From: SZUA-430 sp964638635
Lineage (GTDB): Bacteria > Pseudomonadota > Alphaproteobacteria > Micropepsales > Micropepsaceae
NCBI GenBank assembly: GCA_964638635.1
Contig: CAZXAQ010000071.1
Location: 1-20,744 of the forward strand
Reading direction: 5' to 3'
Length of the DNA: 20,744 nucleotides
Made by a program: the position numbers and the translations under genes. Numbering within the stretch: the first letter of the stretch is position 1; each line of letters begins with the position of its first letter. Below the pieces are notes generated by a model. The model did not search any database, was not told the DNA's origin, and saw nothing but the letters and a program-made list of their open reading frames with translations. Positions 13,725 through 20,744 of this stretch are shown in pieces.

Positions 13725-16700
13725 ATGGCTCAGGATCACACCTCCGCCAGCCGGATGCAAAACGTCCGGCCGAATGCGATCTTCGTCCTGTTCGGCGCGA
13801 TTGTGGCGATCATGCTCGGCACGATCATATTCGGCCTCTATTGGACCGACGCCCTTTCCGATACCTATGCCGGGGCGCTCGAGGAAGATGCGGAGTGGGC
13901 CGAATTCGACAATCGGCTCGCATCACTCGCCGCAGCAGCGACCCAAATGAATTCCATTGGAATCGCGGGCACGACCGCTGGCAGGGCTCAGTTTCTCAGA
14001 TTGCATGATGTCTTCGTTCGCGAGTCAGGTGCCCTGGCCAACGAACTTCAAGAGGAAGTCGAGTGGGGTCACACGACGGTTCCCCAGGTAGTCGCTGCTC
14101 TGCGCGAAGCGCGCGCTGCAGAGCAGTATATGGGTCGTGCTGGCGACCGCCTGTTTGGCGGCGAACACGGCGACACGCTAGCCGCGGCCCGCTCCATGAC
14201 GCTTGCCTATCGTCTGGCCATGATCAAGCTCGCAACGGTGCGCAGTTTGGTCAAAGAAACGCAGCGAATGTGGTTGACGCAGCGCCTTGGCAAGCTTGAG
14301 ACGTTGCGTTCGGTGCAGATCGAGGTGTCGGTCGCTCTTGTCGCACTGGTTCTGCTCGCTATCGGTCTGGCGTTCGTTCTGCACCGCCGTATGTCGCGCC
14401 TGAGCGGCGCGCTCGCGGATAGCGAGTTCCGCTATCAGAGTCTTTCGGAGTCGATGGACGGCGTCGTTTATCGCGTGAGGCTGGGTTCCAAATGGCTGCT
14501 GGAGTATTTGAGCCCCAACACGCAACGGTTCTTCGGTGTGCCGGCGTCGCAGCTCGTCGGGTTGCCGGCCGACCAGATTTTGTGGTGGGTCATCCGCAAG
14601 CGCGATCGCGCGCGGCATCGGGCCGCCATCGATCATGCCATCGAGACGCGCGAGCCCTATGAGATCGAGTACGAGATGAAGGCGCCCAGCGGCTATCGCT
14701 GGGTGCTAGAACGCGGGCGGGTCATCGAGGCTGAGGCGCCGGGCAAACCCCTCTACCTCGACGCGCTATTCGTCGACATTACCGCGCAGCGTCAGTTGCA
14801 CGACGAAATCGAGAAACGCGAGCGGCGATTTGCGGCCATGGCTGCAAACTTCGACGGCGTTATGTTCCGTTTGCGCCTCAACGACAGGCTTGAGCTTGAG
14901 TACGCCAGCCCGGGCGCCGAGAAAGTGTGGGGGGTGAGCGCCCAGGATGCCATCTGTCATCGCACACCCACGATGCGGCTGATGATGCGCGAGCATGCGC
15001 ATGACTATCTCAAGACCGTCACGTCTTGCTTGGACGGGGAGTTGTACGAAATTCAGTACGCGATCCGGACGCGCGACGGCAGCGTGAAGTGGCTCCTTGA
15101 GCGGGGCCGTGTCAGCGATCGGGACGACGCGGGCGTACCGACACATATCGACGGATTCGTCGTCGACGTTACCGCGCGCAAAGCGATGGAGATCGCCCTC
15201 GAAGAGTCAACCACGCGGGTCAAGAACCTGGTCGAATGCATCGACGAGGTGTTCTTCACCTGCAAGCTCGACGCGGCGTGGACGATGCTCTTCGTCAGCC
15301 CAAGCGTCGAGCGCATGACGGGACATTCCGCAGCCGACTTTCTTGCCGGCAAAGTGACGTTCGGAACGCTGCTTCATCCGGACGACGAGAAGCCTGTTTG
15401 GGAAATTGTCGGTCCGGCGATCGAGACTCACAAGACCTATGAAATCGAGTACCGCCTGATCTGCAAGGACGGTGCCGTGCGCTGGATGTTCGAGCGCGGC
15501 CAGCCGGCCGGGCGTCATGAAGACGGAACGCCGCTGCTGCACGGTTACATTGCCGACATCACCGAGCGGAAGGAAACCGAAAAGGCGCTGGCCGCGGCAC
15601 GCGACGCGGCGGAGGCGGCGAGCAACGCGAAGTCCGAATTTCTAGCCATGATGAGCCACGAAATCCGCACACCGATGAATGGTGTGATCGGGATGACCGG
15701 CATCCTCTTGGACACTGACTTGTCGCAAGAACAACGACGCTGCGCGTCCACAATCCGCGAGTCGGCGGAGAGTCTGCTGTCGATCATCAACGACGTGTTG
15801 GACTTCTCGAAACTCGAGGCGCAAGCGATGGAGTTCGAGAGCGTCGCATTCGACGTGCATGCGCTGCTTGGGTATGCGTGCGAGATCGTTGCGCCGCGCG
15901 CGAACGCCAAAGGCATCAACTTGACCTTGGACGTGGGGCCGGACGTGCCGCGTTACATTCATGGCGATCCCGGGCGCATTCGGCAGGTTGTGCTCAATTT
16001 CTTGGGCAATGCCGTCAAGTTCACGGAAGCGGGATCCGTTACACTTGTGGTGACGGCCGCGCCCGACGGCGATGTCACAAGGCTCAAGATCGCCGTTCGC
16101 GACACGGGTATCGGTATCCCGGCGAATCGGATCGACAAGCTCTTCTTGAGTTTCAGCCAGACCGATGCCTCCATATCGCGCCGCTATGGCGGCGCGGGAC
16201 TTGGGCTTGCGATCTCAAAGAAGCTGACGGAACGGATGGGCGGTACGATCGGCGTCGAGAGCGCGGAGGGTGAGGGTTCGACGTTTTGGTTCGAACTTCC
16301 CGTCACCATCGCGTCGGCGGAAGCCTGCGACGGCAACGGGCGCCTCTTCGAGGCCGAGCGAGTCGACGCTGCGCTCAAGGTCATAGGCGATCTGAACCGG
16401 CCGCTGCGTGTTCTGGTCGCCGAAGACAATGCCACCAATCAACTCGTCGCGCGATCGGTTCTCGAGAAATACGGCATCAATCCGGACTTCGTGGCCAACG
16501 GTCTTGAGGCGATCGACGCCGTTCGGCAGCGGCCCTACGATGTCGTCCTGATGGACGTCCACATGCCGGACATGGACGGTCTGGACGCGACGCGGGCGAT
16601 CCGCGCGTTGAAGAGCGAGCGCGCGCAAGTGCCGATCATCGCGTTGACCGCGAACGCATTCTCACAAGACGTGGACCGGTGCAAGGCCGCCGGCATGAAC

Positions 16701-17159
16701 GGGCACATCGGCAAGCCCTTCCGCAAGGAGGACTTGATCATCGCAGTCGTGGGTGCGCTGACGGGCGGACAGTTTGAAGGAGCGAGCGCGCGGCCGCAGC
16801 CGCGGCGGGCCGAGGCCGCTCTCGACATGAGCGTGCTTGAACGATTCCGTGCCGATTCGGGTGAGGAAATGTTGACCTTGTTGATCGAGACGTTCGTGTC
16901 GGATACGACCGAGAAATTGCAGAGGCTTGTGTCGCTGGGCAGAGACGGCAAGAGCAGCGCGGAAGCGGTTCGGCTGGCGCATTCGCTCAAGAGTTCGGGG
17001 GCGATGGCCGGTGCGGAAGCTCTCTCTCAAGCGGCCGCGAAACTCGAGGCAAAGCTCGAGAACACGACGCCACTCGCCGCGGCCGATGCCGCCGAGCTTC
17101 AGGCGTTGTTCGGTGCCTATCGCCTTGCGCTCAAAGAGCACGGTTTGCTTGCTGCCTAA
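13725..17159 (+). CDS. Hybrid sensor histidine kinase: 3 PAS, HisKA, HATPase, REC, HPt
   Basis: This is a 1144-residue multi-step phosphorelay sensor. Two membrane helices (about 17-40 and 200-222) enclose a roughly 160-residue periplasmic region. Three PAS-PAC units follow (about 232-350, 365-490 and 492-615), each with a YEIEY or YEIQY block (Y312, Y441, Y572) and a W..ERG block, spaced 129 and 131 residues apart. The HisKA domain has MMSHEIRTPMNG with H645. The ATPase has RQVVLNFLGNAVKF (N box), DTGIGIP (G1) and GGAGLGLAIS (G2). A receiver carries D944 in LMDVHMPDMDG, and a C-terminal HPt carries H1086 in AHSLKSSG. All catalytic residues are present. The likely path is H645 to D944 to H1086 and then to the adjacent receiver-only protein. 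The stimulus is unknown. Confidence 0.95.
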   Translation: MAQDHTSASRMQNVRPNAIFVLFGAIVAIMLGTIIFGLYWTDALSDTYAGALEEDAEWAEFDNRLASLAAAATQMNSIGIAGTTAGRAQFLRLHDVFVRESGALANELQEEVEWGHTTVPQVVAALREARAAEQYMGRAGDRLFGGEHGDTLAAARSMTLAYRLAMIKLATVRSLVKETQRMWLTQRLGKLETLRSVQIEVSVALVALVLLAIGLAFVLHRRMSRLSGALADSEFRYQSLSESMDGVVYRVRLGSKWLLEYLSPNTQRFFGVPASQLVGLPADQILWWVIRKRDRARHRAAIDHAIETREPYEIEYEMKAPSGYRWVLERGRVIEAEAPGKPLYLDALFVDITAQRQLHDEIEKRERRFAAMAANFDGVMFRLRLNDRLELEYASPGAEKVWGVSAQDAICHRTPTMRLMMREHAHDYLKTVTSCLDGELYEIQYAIRTRDGSVKWLLERGRVSDRDDAGVPTHIDGFVVDVTARKAMEIALEESTTRVKNLVECIDEVFFTCKLDAAWTMLFVSPSVERMTGHSAADFLAGKVTFGTLLHPDDEKPVWEIVGPAIETHKTYEIEYRLICKDGAVRWMFERGQPAGRHEDGTPLLHGYIADITERKETEKALAAARDAAEAASNAKSEFLAMMSHEIRTPMNGVIGMTGILLDTDLSQEQRRCASTIRESAESLLSIINDVLDFSKLEAQAMEFESVAFDVHALLGYACEIVAPRANAKGINLTLDVGPDVPRYIHGDPGRIRQVVLNFLGNAVKFTEAGSVTLVVTAAPDGDVTRLKIAVRDTGIGIPANRIDKLFLSFSQTDASISRRYGGAGLGLAISKKLTERMGGTIGVESAEGEGSTFWFELPVTIASAEACDGNGRLFEAERVDAALKVIGDLNRPLRVLVAEDNATNQLVARSVLEKYGINPDFVANGLEAIDAVRQRPYDVVLMDVHMPDMDGLDATRAIRALKSERAQVPIIALTANAFSQDVDRCKAAGMNGHIGKPFRKEDLIIAVVGALTGGQFEGASARPQPRRAEAALDMSVLERFRADSGEEMLTLLIETFVSDTTEKLQRLVSLGRDGKSSAEAVRLAHSLKSSGAMAGAEALSQAAAKLEAKLENTTPLAAADAAELQALFGAYRLALKEHGLLAA

Positions 17160-17160
17160 T

Positions 17161-18036
17161 CTATCGGGCGCCTTCGAAAATCGTCAGCAGTCCGCGCGTC
17201 ACAGCGCCGGGGAAGACGCTGTTGTGGGTTTCGCCGTCATAGATGCGGTAACGCACTTCGAGCTTGGGGTTGTTGCGCGACTTGAGCTTTTCGACGAGTT
17301 CCGTCAGGTCGTCGACCATCGCCCTGTTGCTCGCGGGCTGGTTCTCGAACGACCCAACGGCGAAAAAGACGCGGGCATCCGGCTTGATGCCCGACGCGGC
17401 CGCCGCTTCTTCCATCGTGAGGGCGATGCGGTTCGAATACCAAAGCGATGGACTGACGATCACGTAGCGCTTGAACAGTGAAGGTTGCGTGAGAAGGACG
17501 TAAGTCGCAAAGAGGCCGCCATAGGAATGGCCGACGATCGTGCGGTCTTCGCCAACGCGGTAACGGCGCTCGATCAGGGGAATCAGTTCGGTGGCAATGA
17601 ACGCGCGAAATTTCGGGCCGCCGCCAGAGACCTTTTGAAACTCCGCGCCATAGCCGCCGTCGGGCGCATAGGCCGGCGTGTAGTCGCGCGTGCGGTTCAT
17701 CCGGTAGGTCACGCGGTCGGTCGCGGCGCCGGGATAGGCGATCGCCACCAGGATCATCGGCGGCAGATCCTCGCGCTCGACGAAGTGCTGAACGATGTTT
17801 CGAACAAGCGCGAACGAATAGTCGGCGTCGAGCATGTAGACGACGGGATAGGTCTTCTTCGACGTGCGGTAGTCGGACGGGAGGGCGACGAAGAGTTGGT
17901 AGGCGGCGCCCGTTTGCTTCGAGCGGACGGCGATGACTTCGGTGTTGGGGAGGACGTAAGGCTTGGCTGCGGCGGGCACCGCCACACCAAGGGCCCATAG
18001 AACGCAGGCCAAAATGGCACGTGCAACCAAGATCAC
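17161..18036 (-). CDS. Exported alpha/beta-fold esterase (esterase D / Fes-IroE-like)
   Basis: This is a 291-residue serine hydrolase of the putative esterase family (PF00756 type), which includes esterase D and siderophore esterases such as IroE. A signal peptide (residues 1-24, ending VPAAA) predicts periplasmic location. The nucleophile is S171 in VGHSYGGLFATY, the likely acid is E231 in AVGSFENQ, and the His is H271 in DGETHNSVFPGA. It starts with GTG at 18036, overlapping the stop of the upstream methyltransferase gene (GTGA), so the two are coupled. Its stop lies one base from the stop of the convergent kinase gene. No siderophore genes are nearby, so the natural ester is open. Confidence 0.88.
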   Translation of the reverse strand: MILVARAILACVLWALGVAVPAAAKPYVLPNTEVIAVRSKQTGAAYQLFVALPSDYRTSKKTYPVVYMLDADYSFALVRNIVQHFVEREDLPPMILVAIAYPGAATDRVTYRMNRTRDYTPAYAPDGGYGAEFQKVSGGGPKFRAFIATELIPLIERRYRVGEDRTIVGHSYGGLFATYVLLTQPSLFKRYVIVSPSLWYSNRIALTMEEAAAASGIKPDARVFFAVGSFENQPASNRAMVDDLTELVEKLKSRNNPKLEVRYRIYDGETHNSVFPGAVTRGLLTIFEGAR

Positions 18037-18773
18037 TGTCCCTCTTGAGCGAAGGCAAAGAGAGCGATGTCGATCATGACCGGCTCATACGACGGAGCGT
18101 TGCGCAGGTTCGCCAAACCCCGCGCGAAGTCTTCGTCCGACAGCAATTGCAACGTCGTATCCGCGCGGAAGGCCGCCTTCTCGGCGAGGTCGCTTGCGGT
18201 TTCCGCCATCTTATGGGGGACGGCTTCATGCGACGTCAGGCGAAAACCGTTGCGCGCGAACGGCGTCACGATCTCGCCGGCGGACGGTAATTTGCCGAGG
18301 GTCGCGTGGTAGTTCGGGAAATATGCTTCGTACGGCGAGCCGTACTCGCGCAAACTGTTCCTGATGCAGACCATGCCACCCGGGCGGAGCACGCGACGGC
18401 ACTCCTTGGCGACGAGGTCAGGCGATGTGAAGTGGTGGAACGCCATCGATGCAAACACGAGGTCGGCCGACGCGTCTGCGACCGGCATGGACTCGCCTGC
18501 GCCTTGGACAAATCTGACGCCTGCGGCCGCCGGCTTCGCCCTCGCTTGGGCGAGCATTTTGAGCGAGGGATCGATGCCGGTGACATGCGCGTCAAAACGT
18601 TTGGCGAGTGCCTCGGTGAAGCGGCCGGTACCGCACCCGAGATCGATGATGGAGGATACGGCGGCCGGTTCGATCGCGGCTGCGACTCTGTCCATCCACA
18701 TTTCCAGCATGCCGGGCGGCTGGCGGCGGCCGCGGCCGTAATTCTCCGGCATGTTGGTTTGGTCGTAGTCCAT
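18033..18773 (-). CDS. Class I SAM-dependent methyltransferase
   Basis: This is a 246-residue methyltransferase of the Methyltransf_11 type. SAM-binding motif I is SSIIDLGCGTGRFTEAL, followed by VTGIDPS (acidic loop), GAGESMPVADASADLVFASMAFHHF and VLRPGGMVCIRNS. I favour the ATG at 18773 (MDYDQTNMPENYG) because the in-frame ATG at 18791 lies directly against the groEL terminator stem. The gene overlaps the exported esterase gene downstream (GTGA), suggesting a shared pathway. The acceptor cannot be told from sequence; there is no cysteine pattern of the arsenite methyltransferase kind. It runs in the same direction as groESL but is separated by the terminator, so it probably has its own weak promoter or depends on read-through. 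Confidence 0.88.
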   Translation of the reverse strand: MDYDQTNMPENYGRGRRQPPGMLEMWMDRVAAAIEPAAVSSIIDLGCGTGRFTEALAKRFDAHVTGIDPSLKMLAQARAKPAAAGVRFVQGAGESMPVADASADLVFASMAFHHFTSPDLVAKECRRVLRPGGMVCIRNSLREYGSPYEAYFPNYHATLGKLPSAGEIVTPFARNGFRLTSHEAVPHKMAETASDLAEKAAFRADTTLQLLSDEDFARGLANLRNAPSYEPVMIDIALFAFAQEGQ

Positions 18774-18795
18774 GGGGCCTACGTATAGCATGAAG

Positions 18796-18823
18796 AAAGG
18801 CCCCGGTTTTCGCCGGGGCCTTT
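18796..18823 (-). terminator. Strong intrinsic terminator of groESL
   Basis: A perfect 11-bp inverted repeat, AAAGGCCCCGG (18796-18806) and CCGGGGCCTTT (18813-18823), has a 6-nt loop. Read on the minus strand it comes about 78 nt after the groEL stop and ends in CCTTTCTTC, so it fits a groESL terminator. The stem is nearly symmetric and could also stop transcription from the other side. Confidence 0.8.
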
Positions 18824-18843
18824 CGTAGAGATTTCTCGGTGGA

Positions 18844-18861
18844 TCCCCGCATTCGCGAGGA
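18844..18861. repeat. REP-like short palindrome
   Basis: TCCCCGC (18844-18850) pairs with GCGAGGA (18855-18861) with one mismatch and a 4-nt ATTC loop. From memory, very similar GGATCCCCGCATTCGCGGGGAT-like palindromes are scattered between genes in many proteobacterial genomes. It lies between the groEL stop and the groESL terminator. Only one copy is seen in this window, so its repeated nature is not shown here. Confidence 0.35.
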
Positions 18862-18900
18862 TAAGGCTTTGCGGCGCGCTTTCGCGCGCTCGCAATCGCC

Positions 18901-20550
<1,650 letters not shown>

Positions 20551-20580
20551 TGGATTTTTCTTCCTTCAGATTGAGGGCGT

Positions 20581-20617
20581 AAAAAAAGCGGCCAAGACCG
20601 TTAGGTCCTTAAGCCGC
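20581..20617 (-). promoter_or_regulatory. Terminator-like stem-loop between groES and groEL
   Basis: Read on the minus strand, GCGGC (20617-20613) and GCCGC (20592-20588) form the lower stem, GACC and GGTC the upper stem around a TAAC loop, and seven T residues (20587-20581) follow at once. The groES stop codon (20611-20609) lies inside the structure. It could attenuate transcription or be an mRNA processing site, as reported for the groESL transcript of Agrobacterium. Confidence 0.6.
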
Positions 20618-20744
20618 CTTCTTCGCCGAGGCCTTGCCTTCCAGCACGCCCATGATGTCGGACTCTTTCATGATCAGGAGATCCTGACCGTCGACTTTCA
20701 CTTCCGTGCCCGACCACTTGCCGAACAGGATGCGGTCACCGACC
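20609..20744 (-). CDS. groES: Co-chaperonin GroES, C-terminal part (partial)
   Basis: The last 44 codons of groES are present; the start lies beyond the window edge. The translated segment reads VGDRILFGKWSGTEVKVDG, then a GroES-typical DLLIMKESDIMGVLEG and a short Ala/Lys-rich tail (KASAKKAA). The usual GroES C-terminus ends shortly after the GVLE motif, so this tail is an extension of a few residues. GroES forms the heptameric lid on GroEL. It is followed 58 nt later by groEL in the standard groESL order. Confidence 0.95.
   Translation of the reverse strand, partial: VGDRILFGKWSGTEVKVDGQDLLIMKESDIMGVLEGKASAKKAA

Noticed and set aside
18033..18773. Arsenite methyltransferase (ArsM) that could serve the rSAM-associated transferase pair
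   Set aside because: It lacks the cysteine pattern of ArsM, lies 7 kb away on the other strand and is coupled to an esterase instead.
20551..20608. CIRCE or heat-shock promoter before groEL
   Set aside because: I see no CIRCE-type repeat here; such elements lie upstream of groES, outside the window.

Overview
The window is GC-rich, densely coded DNA with short intergenic gaps, frequent ATGA/GTGA-type start-stop overlaps and no rRNA, tRNA or CRISPR array. The alphaproteobacterial-looking GroEL/GroES pair, an ECF sigma factor with a cupin anti-sigma factor, a Tat-exported molybdoenzyme with a b-type cytochrome, and the gene style all suggest a free-living aerobic alphaproteobacterium, possibly related to Rhizobiales. 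That placement is an inference from sequence style, not from a search. The region looks chromosomal; the only mobile-element relative is a degenerate REP-associated transposase-like gene.

Layout. (1) 2-1606: an HSL-family alpha/beta hydrolase whose nucleophile elbow is altered, convergent with a RAYT-like protein that has lost its key catalytic residues. (2) 1731-4527: a tightly packed run of an exported UshA-like 5'-nucleotidase, a NADAR N-glycosidase and an integral-membrane ceramidase-like (CREST) hydrolase. (3) 4585-7977: an ECF sigma factor, its overlapping soluble anti-sigma factor (RskA-like N-terminus joined to a ChrR-like cupin), a secreted fasciclin protein, a cytochrome b561-type membrane protein and a Tat-signal sulfite-oxidase/MsrP-like molybdoenzyme. 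I read this as a probable envelope redox-stress module and the most interesting system here. (4) 7974-9382 (minus): threonine aldolase and a small two-helix membrane protein with a recognisable promoter and an overlapping operator-like dyad. (5) 9631-10906: a GT2 and DUF2064 transferase pair (rSAM-associated transferases 2 and 1). (6) 10907-13143 (minus): tryptophan 2,3-dioxygenase followed by a kynureninase-like PLP enzyme, probably a two-step kynurenine module. (7) 13306-17159: a receiver-only response regulator and a large hybrid sensor kinase with three PAS domains, a receiver and an HPt domain. (8) 17161-18773 (minus): a methyltransferase overlapping an exported esterase. (9) 18796-20744 (minus): groEL with a strong terminator, preceded by the 3' end of groES, with a terminator-like stem-loop between the two.

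All four convergent gene pairs meet with stop codons between 4 nt overlapping and 3 nt apart, so conventional terminators cannot fit between them. Several hairpins instead lie between co-directional genes (fasciclin/cytochrome, small membrane protein/threonine aldolase, groES/groEL), where they could tune relative expression.
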